Notes under the pieces: generated by a model
Told to the model about the DNA's origin: nothing
The model's input: only the letters and a program-made list of their open reading frames with translations
Databases searched by the model: none
From: JBDFMH01 sp047238125
Lineage (GTDB): Bacteria; Pseudomonadota; Alphaproteobacteria; Sphingomonadales; Sphingomonadaceae
Length of the DNA stretch: 64,000 nt
Direction: 5' to 3'
Assembly (NCBI RefSeq): GCF_047238125.1
Contig: NZ_JBDFMH010000001.1
Coordinates: forward strand, 2,480,001-2,544,000
Shown: one piece after another, positions 7,699 to 15,968 of the stretch
How the letters are laid out: each line of letters starts with the position of its first letter
How positions within the stretch are numbered: position 1 is the stretch's first letter
Position numbers and translations under genes: made by a program

Positions 7699-9129
7699 TC
7701 ACGCCAGCTTCTGGATCACGTCGCCGAACAGCGCTTCGTCGGAAGGCAGTTCCTTGGTCTTTGTGAGCGGCTTCGAAACCCAGGTCTCGTTGATCAGGTC
7801 GCGCCAGGTGATGTTGTTGTTGGTGCCGTTGCCGCCCCACGAGCCGCAGCCCAGCGAGAAGGTCTGGCGCATGCCGTTCCACAGATTGCCGCTGTTCGAA
7901 GCGGCCTGCGGCTGGTTCACCATCACGCGGCTGGTGCGCGTGGCGGCGGCCAGCTTCAGGATATTCTCGTCGCTCTGCGAATAGATGCCGCAGCTGTGGC
8001 CCTGCCCCTGGTAGGACTGGATGGCGTTGGTCAGCCGGATCGCATCGTCGAGATCCTTGGCGCGGTAGAGCGCCATCGTGACGGTCATCTTCTCGCCCGA
8101 GAAGGGATGATCGGCGCCGTAGCCGGTTTCGGGCACGATGAAGAACTGCGTACCCTCCGGAATCTCGAAGCCGGCATAGTCCGCGATGAATTTCGGCGTC
8201 TGCGCGACGACCTTGGCGTTGATCGCGCCATCCACCCAGATCGCGGCCTGCAGCTTGGCCTTCTGCTCGTCGTCGAGGACATACCCGCCCTTCGCCTTCA
8301 GCTTGGCGAGCATCTCGTCATAGATGGCGTCGACCAGGATGACGGCATTGTCGGACGAGCAGGACGCGGCCAGATCGAGCGTCTTGGAAATGCGGATCTT
8401 CTCGGCCGCATCGTCCAGGTCCGCCGTCTCGTCGACGGTGATCACCGCGTTGCCGACACCCACGCCCAGCGCCGGCGTGCCGCTGGAATAGGCGGCCTCG
8501 ACCATCGCCGAGCCGCCCGTGGCCAGCACGCGATCGCACTGCTTCATCAGTTCGTTGGTCTTTGCGACCGAAGGCGTCTCGATCGCGATCACCAGATCGG
8601 CCGGCGCACCCATCTTCTCGATCGCGGCGCGCATCAGATCGACGATCTTCTTGTTCGTCAGCTTGGCGCGCGGGTGCGGCGCCACGATGATCGAGTTGCG
8701 GCCCTTTACCGCCGAAATCGCCTTGATCACCGGCGTCGCTTCCGGATTAGTGGAAGGCGACAGCGCGCCGATCACGCCGACCGGCTTGGCCAGCTTGATC
8801 AGGTTGCGCTCCTTGTCCTCTTCCAGCACGCCGACCGACTTGTCGTCGATGATGTCCATCAGCGTGGCGCGGGTCTTGCGGAAGATCTTGAGGAACTTGC
8901 CGTCATAATTGCCGAGCTGCGTCTCATCGACGGTGAACTGGGCGATCTCCTTGGCGACGTCCTCGCGCGCGACCGACCAGACCATCGCGCGGATCAGCGC
9001 ATCGACCTGTTCCTGCGTGTAATTCTCGATCTGCTCCTGCGCCTTGCGCGAGCGTTCGACGAGAGCCGCGATCTCGTCATGGACCGCCTTTTCCTCGTCG
9101 CTGGCGAACGTGCGGGTTGCCTTGGCCAT
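7699..9129 (-). CDS. Acylating aldehyde dehydrogenase family protein (sulfoacetaldehyde/acetaldehyde dehydrogenase-like)
   Basis: 476 residues from the ATG at 9129, which has AGGAG 6 bases upstream. The sequence matches CoA-acylating aldehyde dehydrogenases related to the N-terminal half of AdhE and to sulfoacetaldehyde dehydrogenase SauS: GVIGALSPSTNPEATP (about 117-132), ATGGSAMV, the cysteine in AASCSSDNAVI (about residue 252), and TWRDLINETWVSKPL near the C-terminus. It should convert an aldehyde to an acyl-CoA with NAD(P) and CoA. The substrate is not evident; it is not the usual methylmalonate-semialdehyde dehydrogenase. A divergent LysR regulator 155 bases away probably controls it. 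Confidence 0.85.
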   Translation of the reverse strand: MAKATRTFASDEEKAVHDEIAALVERSRKAQEQIENYTQEQVDALIRAMVWSVAREDVAKEIAQFTVDETQLGNYDGKFLKIFRKTRATLMDIIDDKSVGVLEEDKERNLIKLAKPVGVIGALSPSTNPEATPVIKAISAVKGRNSIIVAPHPRAKLTNKKIVDLMRAAIEKMGAPADLVIAIETPSVAKTNELMKQCDRVLATGGSAMVEAAYSSGTPALGVGVGNAVITVDETADLDDAAEKIRISKTLDLAASCSSDNAVILVDAIYDEMLAKLKAKGGYVLDDEQKAKLQAAIWVDGAINAKVVAQTPKFIADYAGFEIPEGTQFFIVPETGYGADHPFSGEKMTVTMALYRAKDLDDAIRLTNAIQSYQGQGHSCGIYSQSDENILKLAAATRTSRVMVNQPQAASNSGNLWNGMRQTFSLGCGSWGGNGTNNNITWRDLINETWVSKPLTKTKELPSDEALFGDVIQKLA

Positions 9130-9217
9130 GATCCACTCCTGTACCGGTTCCAGATGGCGCGCGCGCATGACGGATCGTCCGCGCGGACCTTGCGGATAGG
9201 GTGCCGCCTGTCGGCCT

Positions 9218-9235
9218 TTGTGGAATTGCCCGCAA
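9218..9235. promoter_or_regulatory. Candidate LysR-type operator in the divergent intergenic region
   Basis: TTG-N12-CAA (TTGTGGAATTGCCCGCAA) fits the partly palindromic LysR-box pattern. It lies between the divergent aldehyde dehydrogenase and lysR starts. A separate perfect 8-bp inverted repeat, CCTTGCGG (9188-9195) and CCGCAAGG (9230-9237), overlaps it. Confidence 0.35.
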
Positions 9236-9284
9236 GGGGGTATCACTGCCACCGGCGGCGGCGATTTTGCAGCAAGGAGGTGCC

Positions 9285-10151
9285 ATGTTCGACTGGGATG
9301 ACCTGCGCATCTTCCTGGCGGTGGCGCGCGCACGGCGGATTGCGCCGGCAGCCCGCGCGCTCCAGCTCGATCCCACCACGCTCGGCCGGCGGCTGCAGCG
9401 GCTGTCGACAGGGCTGGGCGCGGAGCTGTTCGAGACTGTGGGGGGCGAGCGCCGGCTGACCGAACGCGGCACCGCGCTAATGGCGCATGCCGAAGCCGTG
9501 GAAAGCGCCGCCTTTGCCGCGATCGGCGATGTCGGCGGCGAGATGCAGAGCCTGTCGGGCCATGTGCGGCTGTCGGTGGCGGAGGGGTTCGCCAGCTTCA
9601 TCCTGGCGCCCGCGCTGGCCGAATTCCATGCCGCGCACCGCGACATAAGGCTCGATCTCGTCACCGCATCAGGCTTCCTGAATCCATCGAAGCGCGAGGC
9701 CGACATGGCGGTGATGTTGGCGCGGCCGCGCACCGGCCGGCTGGTGGCCGCCAAGCTCGCCGATTACCGGCTGCGGCTCTATGCCGCGCGCAGCTATGGC
9801 GCGCCGCTGCCGGAAAGCTCGGCCGCGCTCGCCGATCATCCGCTGACCGGCTATGTTCCCGAATTCCTCTATTCGCCCGAGCTCGACTATCTGAGCGAGA
9901 TCGCGCCGGGGCTGGAACCCGCGCTGCGCTCTACCAGCATCAACGTGCAGCACCGGATGATCGCGGGCGGGGCGGGCATCGGGGTGCTGCCGCGCTTCAT
10001 CGGCGATGCCGACGATCGACTGGTGCCAGTAATGGCCGACAGCATCGAGATCCGCCGCAGCTTCTGGCTGGTCACCCATGCCGATGTCCGCCGGCTGGCG
10101 CGGATCGAAGCAGTCGGGCGTTGGTTGCGATCGGTGGTGGCCCGGCTCTGA
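9285..10151 (+). CDS. LysR-family transcriptional regulator
   Basis: 288 residues. The start at 9285 is fixed by a strong AAGGAGG ribosome binding site 5 bases upstream. The N-terminal winged helix-turn-helix covers about residues 1-60 (DDLRIFLAVARARRIAPAARAL, then TTLGRRLQRLSTGLGAELFE), followed by a LysR substrate-binding domain (SGHVRLSVAEGF onward). It is divergent from the acylating aldehyde dehydrogenase at 7699-9129, the usual arrangement of a LysR activator with its target; the inducer is unknown. Confidence 0.9.
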   Translation: MFDWDDLRIFLAVARARRIAPAARALQLDPTTLGRRLQRLSTGLGAELFETVGGERRLTERGTALMAHAEAVESAAFAAIGDVGGEMQSLSGHVRLSVAEGFASFILAPALAEFHAAHRDIRLDLVTASGFLNPSKREADMAVMLARPRTGRLVAAKLADYRLRLYAARSYGAPLPESSAALADHPLTGYVPEFLYSPELDYLSEIAPGLEPALRSTSINVQHRMIAGGAGIGVLPRFIGDADDRLVPVMADSIEIRRSFWLVTHADVRRLARIEAVGRWLRSVVARL

Positions 10152-10178
10152 TCCGGGCGGGACGGGAGCATGTGCGCG

Positions 10179-10826
10179 ATGATCAGTCTCTATACCTGGA
10201 CGACGCCCAACGGCCGCAAGGCTTCGATCATGCTGGAGGAATGCGGCCTCGACTATGAGGTCCACCCGGTCGACATCGGCAAGGACGCGCAGTTCGCGCC
10301 GGAATTCTTGGCGATCTCGCCCAATAACAAGATCCCGGCGATCGTCGATCATGAGGCGCTGAACGAATATGGCACCGGCCCGATGACGGTGTTCGAATCG
10401 GGCGCGATCTTGCTCTATCTCGCGGAGAAGACCGGCCGCTTCCTCGCCCCGTCCGGCGCGGCACGGACGCGGGCGCTGGAATGGCTGTTCTGGCAGGTCG
10501 GCGGGCTCGGGCCGATGCTGGGGCAGCTCGGCTTCTTCGCGGTCCGGTCAGATGAAAAGGCACCGCTTGCGATCCGCCGCTTCACCGAAGAGGCGGATCG
10601 GCTGCTGGGCGTGATGGACCGCCGCCTCGGCGAGGCGCGCTATCTGGCGGGCGATGACTATTCGATCGCGGACATCGCCTGTTATGGCTGGACGGTGGCG
10701 GCGACGACCTTTCTGAAGGATGCTCTGGCTGACAGCCTGCCGAGCAAGGCCAATGTCACGCGCTGGCTAAATGAACTGGGTGCGCGTCCGGCGGTACAGA
10801 AGGGAATGCAGGTGCCCGAGGTCTGA
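10179..10826 (+). CDS. Glutathione S-transferase family protein (YfcG/nu-class-like)
   Basis: 215 residues from the ATG at 10179, chosen because GGGAG is 10 bases upstream and MISLYTW aligns with the start of YfcG proteins; an ATG at 10170 adds three residues. The thioredoxin-like N-terminal domain carries TPNGRKASIMLEECGLDYEVHPVDI, SPNNKIPAIVD and ESGAILLYLAEKTGR (glutathione site), and the all-helical C-terminal domain has YLAGDDYSIADIACYGW. YfcG-type enzymes act as disulfide-bond reductases or detoxification enzymes. Confidence 0.9.
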   Translation: MISLYTWTTPNGRKASIMLEECGLDYEVHPVDIGKDAQFAPEFLAISPNNKIPAIVDHEALNEYGTGPMTVFESGAILLYLAEKTGRFLAPSGAARTRALEWLFWQVGGLGPMLGQLGFFAVRSDEKAPLAIRRFTEEADRLLGVMDRRLGEARYLAGDDYSIADIACYGWTVAATTFLKDALADSLPSKANVTRWLNELGARPAVQKGMQVPEV

Positions 10827-10832
10827 GGGCAG

Positions 10833-10853
10833 CCCTCCCCCGCGGCAGGAGGG
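10833..10853. terminator. Weak hairpin between convergent genes
   Basis: CCCTCC (10833-10838) can pair with GGAGGG (10848-10853) in the 33-base gap between the 3' ends of the glutathione transferase gene and marC. The stem is short and no T-run follows. Confidence 0.25.
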
Positions 10854-10859
10854 GAGCCT

Positions 10860-11513
10860 CTAGAAGAAGAACTTCTTGATCCCGTCGAGCACGAACTGGG
10901 CGGCCAGCGCGGCCAGGATCACGCCCAGGATGCGCGTGATCATCGCTTCGACCTTGTGGCCGAGCGCGCGCATCATCGGGCCGGCGGCCAACAGCGCCGC
11001 CAACGTCAGCAGCAGCGTCAGCCCCATCGCGCCCAGCACGACGCCACCTTCGATCCAGCCGTCCGCCCGGCTGGTGAGTAGCATCGCAGTCGCGATCGAG
11101 CCCGGCCCCGCGATCATCGGAATCGCCATCGGGAACACCGAGATGTCCTCAGTCTCGACCGGGCGATGCTCCTCGGCGGCACGGCGGCTGATCTCGTCGG
11201 CGCGTTCCTCGCGGCGCTGGGTACGCTTCTCGAACACCATGTCGATCGCGATCAGGAACAGCATGATGCCGCCCGCGATGCGAAACGCATCCAGGCTGAT
11301 GCCGAGCGTGCGCAGCAACGCCTCGCCGAACAGCGCGAACACCAGCAGGATGCCCGCCGCCACCGCGACCGATCGGAACGCCATCGACCGGCGATGCGCC
11401 GGCGGCGCACCGCGCGTGAGGCTGGCGAAAATCGGCGCGCAACCGGGCGGATCGATGATGACGAGGAACGTCACCAGCGCCGACAGAAACTGCGCGACGA
11501 GCGCGTCGCTCAT
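10860..11513 (-). CDS. MarC-family integral membrane protein
   Basis: 217 residues with about six transmembrane segments. The family signature is visible as TFLVIIDPPGCAPIF (about 13-27) near the N-terminus and IPMIAGPGSIATAM (about 116-129) in the second half. MarC proteins are inner-membrane proteins without a proven function; early links to multiple antibiotic resistance were not confirmed. The ATG overlaps the folD stop in ATGA, making it the last gene of a yggT-folD-marC unit. Confidence 0.88.
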   Translation of the reverse strand: MSDALVAQFLSALVTFLVIIDPPGCAPIFASLTRGAPPAHRRSMAFRSVAVAAGILLVFALFGEALLRTLGISLDAFRIAGGIMLFLIAIDMVFEKRTQRREERADEISRRAAEEHRPVETEDISVFPMAIPMIAGPGSIATAMLLTSRADGWIEGGVVLGAMGLTLLLTLAALLAAGPMMRALGHKVEAMITRILGVILAALAAQFVLDGIKKFFF

Positions 11514-12406
11514 GCCGCGGCGGCCTCGTCGAACGGCAGGCCGGCGGCGCGGTGCGCGGCCACCAGCGTGTTGCGCAGCAGCAGCGCGATCGTCATCGGA
11601 CCGACGCCGCCCGGCACCGGCGTGATCGCGCCTGCCACTGCCGATGCGCCAGCGAAATCGACATCGCCGACCAGCCGGCTGCCGCCTTGGCCGTCGTCGA
11701 TCCGGTTGATGCCGACATCGATCACAGTCGCGCCAGGCTTCAGCCAACCGCCCTTCACCATTTCCGCGCGACCGACTGCGGCGACAACGATATCGGCGCG
11801 CGCTACCACCGCCGGCAGATCGCGCGTGCGGCTGTGCGCGATCGTCACGGTGCAGCTTTCGGCCAGCAGCAGCTGCGCCATCGGCTTGCCGACGATGTTG
11901 GACCGGCCAATCACCACCGCGTCCAGCCCCGACAGATCACCCAGCCGATCCTTCAGCAGCATCAGGCAGCCGAGCGGCGTGCAAGGTACGAAGCCCAGCT
12001 GGCCGACCGCGAGCCGGCCGGCGTTAACGACGTGGAAGCCATCGACATCCTTGTCCGGATCGATCGCCGCGATCACGCGATCGGCATCGATCTGGGGCGG
12101 CAGTGGCAATTGCACCAGGATGCCATCGACCAGCGGATCGGCGTTCAGCGTGGCGACCAGCGCCAGCAGATCGGCTTCCACGGTATCGGCGGGCAGGCGA
12201 TGCTCGAATCCGGCCATGCCCGCCTCGCGCACGGCGCGGCCCTTGGACCGCACATAGACCGCGCTCGCCGGATCCTCGCCGACCAGCACCACCGCCAGCC
12301 CGGCGGGCCGACCCGCGGCCTCGGCGAAGGCAGCCGCCTGCTCACCGATCCGCGCGCGCAAGCCGACGGCGAACGCCTTGCCGTCGATGATCGCGGCGGC
12401 GGTCAT
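11510..12406 (-). CDS. folD: Bifunctional methylenetetrahydrofolate dehydrogenase / methenyltetrahydrofolate cyclohydrolase
   Basis: 298 residues, the standard FolD length. Key motifs are VGEDPASAVYVRSKGRA (about 40-56, with the active-site tyrosine and lysine), ILVQLPLPPQID, PDKDVDGFHVVNAGRL, and the NADP-binding VIGRSNIVGKPMAQLL (about 166-181), ending with TPVPGGVGPMT. It interconverts methylene-, methenyl- and formyl-tetrahydrofolate. The start overlaps the yggT stop by one base (TGATG) and the stop overlaps marC. Confidence 0.96.
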   Translation of the reverse strand: MTAAAIIDGKAFAVGLRARIGEQAAAFAEAAGRPAGLAVVLVGEDPASAVYVRSKGRAVREAGMAGFEHRLPADTVEADLLALVATLNADPLVDGILVQLPLPPQIDADRVIAAIDPDKDVDGFHVVNAGRLAVGQLGFVPCTPLGCLMLLKDRLGDLSGLDAVVIGRSNIVGKPMAQLLLAESCTVTIAHSRTRDLPAVVARADIVVAAVGRAEMVKGGWLKPGATVIDVGINRIDDGQGGSRLVGDVDFAGASAVAGAITPVPGGVGPMTIALLLRNTLVAAHRAAGLPFDEAAAA

Positions 12407-12702
12407 CAATATCCGGCGACGGCCGGCAACATATATACCTGGATCACGCGCTGCAGCGCGAAGATCAGCAGCAGCACGACCAGCGGCGAGAAATCGAGCC
12501 CGCCGAAATCGGGCATTATCCGGCGGATCGGGCGATAGAGCGGCTGTGTCATCCGATCGAGCAGTTCGACCACCTGGCGCACCACCGGGCTCGACATGTT
12601 GATCACGTTGAACACGATCAGCCACGACAGGATCGCCTGGATCACGATGATCCACCACGCCACGTTAAGCAGGACGAGCAGCACTTCGAGCAGGACTTGC
12701 AT
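12406..12702 (-). CDS. YggT-family membrane protein
   Basis: 98 residues with two hydrophobic blocks (about 2-32 and 68-90) around a conserved loop, LDRMTQPLYRPIRRIMPDFGGLDFSPLVVLL, the YggT hallmark. YggT proteins are small inner-membrane proteins; in other bacteria the family is linked to osmotic stress or cell division, but the function is open. It is translationally coupled to folD by a 1-base overlap. Confidence 0.9.
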   Translation of the reverse strand: MQVLLEVLLVLLNVAWWIIVIQAILSWLIVFNVINMSSPVVRQVVELLDRMTQPLYRPIRRIMPDFGGLDFSPLVVLLLIFALQRVIQVYMLPAVAGY

Positions 12703-12769
12703 CTGAACCTCTGATCAGCGGAGCATGGTCATCTAGGGCGTTCGTGCCGCCGCCACAACGGCGGCCGGT

Positions 12770-13669
12770 TCAGCCCATCCGCACCAGCGTGCCTGCGCCC
12801 TTCTTCGTGAAGATTTCGATCAGCATCGCGTGCGGCACTCGCCCGTCGAGGATGACCGCGGCATCAACGCCGCCCTGCACCGCATGCACGCAGGTCTCCA
12901 GCTTGGGGATCATCCCGCCGGTGATGGTGCCGTCGGCGCGCAGCCCTTCGATGTCGGTCGGGGTCAGGTCGGTCAGCAGCCGCTTTCCCTTGTCGAGCAC
13001 ACCGGCGACATCGGTCAGCAGGAACAGCCGTTCCGCACCGAGCGCGATCGCCAGCGCGCCAGCCATCGTATCGGCGTTGACGTTGTAGGTGTGGCCGTCC
13101 GGGCCGACCCCGATCGGCGCCACCACCGGCACCATGCCGCTCTTGCTGAGCGTATCGAACAGCCGGCGATCGATATCGACCGGCTCGCCCACGAAGCCGA
13201 GATCCACCGCCTGCTCGATCAGGCTGTCCGGATCCTTGCGCGTGCGGCGGACCTTTTCGACCACCACCGAATTGCCGTCCTTGCCCGATATGCCGACCGC
13301 GCGGCCGCCGGCGCGCGCGATCCAGCCGACAATTTCCTTGTTGATCGAGCCCGACAGCACCATTTCCGCAATCCGCGCCGTTTCCGCGTCGGTCACGCGC
13401 AAGCCGTCGACGAAGGTCGATTCCACGCCCAGCGTCTTCAGCATCGCGCCGATCTGCGGGCCGCCGCCGTGCACGACCACCGGGTTGATCCCGACCGCCT
13501 TGAGCAGCGCGACATCCTCCGCGAAATCCTCGGCCGCATCGGCGCTGCCCATCGCATGGCCGCCATATTTCACGACGAAGGTGCTGCCGGCATAACGCTG
13601 CAGATAAGGCAGCGCCTCGGTCAGCGTTTCGGCCTTCGCCAGCAATGCGGGATCGAGATCGTGAGTCAT
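12770..13669 (-). CDS. argB: Acetylglutamate kinase
   Basis: 299 residues of the amino-acid kinase family. FVVKYGGHAMG (about 31-41) is the phosphate-binding segment, VVVHGGGPQIG (about 62-72) binds N-acetylglutamate, and VNADTMAGALAIAL (about 196-209) and LTDVAGVLD belong to the nucleotide site. It phosphorylates N-acetylglutamate in arginine biosynthesis; argH of the same pathway is at 33.8-35.2 kb. It stands alone, 134 bases after the transporter gene at 13804-14454, with a palindromic repeat between. Confidence 0.96.
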   Translation of the reverse strand: MTHDLDPALLAKAETLTEALPYLQRYAGSTFVVKYGGHAMGSADAAEDFAEDVALLKAVGINPVVVHGGGPQIGAMLKTLGVESTFVDGLRVTDAETARIAEMVLSGSINKEIVGWIARAGGRAVGISGKDGNSVVVEKVRRTRKDPDSLIEQAVDLGFVGEPVDIDRRLFDTLSKSGMVPVVAPIGVGPDGHTYNVNADTMAGALAIALGAERLFLLTDVAGVLDKGKRLLTDLTPTDIEGLRADGTITGGMIPKLETCVHAVQGGVDAAVILDGRVPHAMLIEIFTKKGAGTLVRMG

Positions 13670-13711
13670 GGCGCGCGCCTTAGCGGGGACGCAATGCTTC
13701 TTGCACCCTTT

Positions 13712-13794
13712 TCGTCATCGCGGACTTGATCCGGGTTTCAGATTCGCCAGCGAAACGCCTGCGGCCCTGGGTTCCGGCTTTCCCTGGATTGACG
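13712..13794. repeat. Inverted palindromic intergenic repeat (TCGTCA...TGACGA family)
   Basis: An imperfect inverted pair bounded by TCGTCA and TGACGA, with CGGACTTGATCCGGG on the left and CCCTGGGTTCCGGCTTT on the right. It resembles short dispersed intergenic repeats common in sphingomonad genomes. It fills most of the gap upstream of argB. Confidence 0.5.
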
Positions 13795-13803
13795 ACGTGG
13801 CGC

Positions 13804-14454
13804 CTATCGATCCAGCCGCCGCCCCAGCGCCACGAACGCGTAGATCAGCGGCGGCACCAGCACCAGCGACAGCACCACCTTGGCGATCATCTGCCCGACC
13901 AGCAACTCGGCGATCGGGAACACGCCCCAGAAGGCGATCGTCACGAACAGCAAGGTATCGACGATCTGGCTGAGCACGCTGGCGACGCCCGCACGCAGCC
14001 ACAGCAGCCGGCCGCCCTCGCGCCCCTTCAGCCAGGAGAACAGCGTCACGTTCAGCGTTTGCGACGTGCCATAGGCGATGAGCCCACCGAGCCAGATCCG
14101 CGGGGTGCCCTTCATCATCAGCTCGAACGCGGATAGCCGCTCGGGCTGCATCTCGGACGCCGCCGGCGCTGCCAGCACCACCAGCGTCAGCAGGAGGGAA
14201 ACGATCAGCGGCACGAAACCGATCTGCACCAGCCGGTTGGCGACATGGCGGCCATGCAGTTCGGCTACCGCGCTCGACACCACCACCAGCAGCAGGAAGG
14301 CGAAGATCCCCGCTTCCACCGCCAGCGGCCCCAGCGCCACCTGCTTATTGCCGAGCACGCCCGCGATGCAGACCATGCCGCCATAGAAGATGGCGAAGGC
14401 GAAGAGCGAGCGGGAGAGGGCGGGGGCGGGCGGCGCGGCGTGATCAGGATGCAT
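13804..14454 (-). CDS. Queuosine precursor transporter (YhhQ/QPTR family)
   Basis: 216 residues from the ATG at 14454, with about six transmembrane helices. The family pattern is visible in FAIFYGGMVCIAGVLGNKQVAL near the N-terminus, RIWLGGLIAYGTSQTLNVTLFSWLK in the middle and RAGVASVLSQIVDTLLFVTIAFWG. YhhQ-type proteins import 7-cyano-7-deazaguanine or related precursors for queuosine in tRNA. It is divergent from a nucleoside transporter (14595). No preQ1 riboswitch was recognised in the 140-base intergenic region. Confidence 0.85.
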   Translation of the reverse strand: MHPDHAAPPAPALSRSLFAFAIFYGGMVCIAGVLGNKQVALGPLAVEAGIFAFLLLVVVSSAVAELHGRHVANRLVQIGFVPLIVSLLLTLVVLAAPAASEMQPERLSAFELMMKGTPRIWLGGLIAYGTSQTLNVTLFSWLKGREGGRLLWLRAGVASVLSQIVDTLLFVTIAFWGVFPIAELLVGQMIAKVVLSLVLVPPLIYAFVALGRRLDR

Positions 14455-14594
14455 CGCCGGACTGCTATCGTCTATCGGCGCGACAAGGAAGCCGGCTATG
14501 GGCTGTTCCTGTGGCGCGCCGCGTGTATCGTCGCGCGATCGCGGCGGGGGGCCGGCGCGCTCCATGCCATCCAACTGCCGGGACTGCCGACCGA

Positions 14595-15932
14595 ATGACA
14601 CGCTTCCTGATCGGCATCGCCGGTATCCTGCTGATCCTGGCGATCGCGATCGCGCTGTCATCCGACCGGCGTGCGATCCGGCTGCGCGTGGTGGGCGCGG
14701 CATTTGCACTGCAGGTCGGCATCGCGGTGCTGGTGCTGTATGTACCCGCGGGCAAGCGCGTGCTTGGCTTCATGTCGGCCGGGGTCGCCAATCTGCTCGG
14801 CTATGCCAAGGCCGGCGTCGATTTCCTGTTCGGTCCGCTCGCCACGCCCGAAATCGGGGGCAACAGCTTCGCGATCGCGGCGCTGCCGGTGATCATCTTC
14901 TTCGCCAGCCTCGTCTCTATCCTTTATTATCTGGGGATCATGCAGCTGATCGTGCGCTGGGTGGGCGGCGCGATCGAGAAGGTGACTGGCGTCTCCAAGG
15001 TCGAATCGCTGTGCGCGGCGGCCAACATCTTCGTCGGCCAGTCCGAATCGCCGCTGGTGATCCGCCCCTATCTGGCCGGGCTCACGCCATCGCAGCTCTT
15101 CACGGTGATGTCGTCGGGCATGGCGGGCGTCGCCGGCACGATCCTGGCGGCCTACGCCTCGATGGGGATCAGCATCGATCTGCTGCTGGCGGCCAGCTTC
15201 ATGGCGGCGCCCGGCGGCATCCTGATGGCGAAGATCATGATGCCCGATCGCGCGGTACCGCCCGAAGGCGAGCTGCCGCTGGGCGACGTGCCCGATCCCG
15301 ATGCGCAGATCCGCCTGGCCGAGGCACGGATCAGCGGCCAGGGCCCGGCCGCGCTGCTGCCGGAAGGCACACCCGGCGAGCCGATGCCCGATGCCACGCA
15401 TGACGAGGAGAAGCCCGCCAACATCATCATGGCGGCCGCGCAGGGCGCGCAAACCGGCGTGAAGCTGGCGGTGGCGGTCGGCGCGATGGTGCTGGCGTTC
15501 GTCGCGCTGGTGGCGCTCGCCAATGGCATATTGGGCGGGATCGGCGCGTGGTTCGGCTATCCGCAGCTGAGCTTCCAGATGCTGCTGGGCCAGGTGTTCG
15601 CGCCGCTGATGTTCCTGCTCAACATCCCATGGAGCGAGGCGCAGATCGCCGGCGGCCTGTTCGGCGAGAAGGTCGTGCTCAACGAATTCGTAGCCTACAT
15701 CCATCTGGGTGAGGTCAAGGCGCAGCTATCCGAGCGCTCGGTCGCGATCGTCACCTTCGCGCTGTGCGGTTTCGCCAATTTCAGCTCGATCGCCATCCAG
15801 ATGGCCGTCACCGGCAGCCTGGCGCCGAACCAGCGCCCGATGATCGCGAAGCTCGGCATCAAGGCACTGGTGGCGGGCAGCCTGGCAAACCTGATGTCGG
15901 CGGCGCTGGCGGGGCTGCTGATCGGGGGTTGA
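14595..15932 (+). CDS. Concentrative nucleoside transporter (NupC/CNT family)
   Basis: 445 residues with about ten transmembrane segments. CNT signatures are present: FLFGPLATPEIGGNSFAIAALPVIIFF (about 79-105), AAANIFVGQSESPLVIRPYL (about 139-158) and LNEFVAYIHLGE with CGFANFSSIAIQM near the C-terminus. Family members use H+ or Na+ gradients to import nucleosides. A central hydrophilic insertion (about residues 215-275, rich in P, E and D) lies between helices. The gene ends inside the -35 element of the candidate promoter for the downstream merR gene. Confidence 0.92.
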   Translation: MTRFLIGIAGILLILAIAIALSSDRRAIRLRVVGAAFALQVGIAVLVLYVPAGKRVLGFMSAGVANLLGYAKAGVDFLFGPLATPEIGGNSFAIAALPVIIFFASLVSILYYLGIMQLIVRWVGGAIEKVTGVSKVESLCAAANIFVGQSESPLVIRPYLAGLTPSQLFTVMSSGMAGVAGTILAAYASMGISIDLLLAASFMAAPGGILMAKIMMPDRAVPPEGELPLGDVPDPDAQIRLAEARISGQGPAALLPEGTPGEPMPDATHDEEKPANIIMAAAQGAQTGVKLAVAVGAMVLAFVALVALANGILGGIGAWFGYPQLSFQMLLGQVFAPLMFLLNIPWSEAQIAGGLFGEKVVLNEFVAYIHLGEVKAQLSERSVAIVTFALCGFANFSSIAIQMAVTGSLAPNQRPMIAKLGIKALVAGSLANLMSAALAGLLIGG

Positions 15933-15959
15933 AGCTGACCCTGCGTCAAGCGCTACTTG
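15929..15959 (+). promoter_or_regulatory. Candidate MerR-type promoter with 19-bp spacer
   Basis: TTGAAG (15929-15934) and TACTTG (15954-15959) are separated by 19 bases, the elongated spacer typical of MerR-activated promoters. The spacer contains the inverted repeat TGAC-N5-GTCA (15936-15948). The merR start codon is only 10 bases beyond, implying an almost leaderless, autoregulated transcript. Confidence 0.45.
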
Positions 15960-15968
15960 CCGATTCGC

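Noticed and set aside
14455..14594. A preQ1 riboswitch upstream of the queuosine-precursor transporter
   Set aside because: No short pseudoknot-type aptamer sequence could be recognised on the minus strand in this 140-base region.
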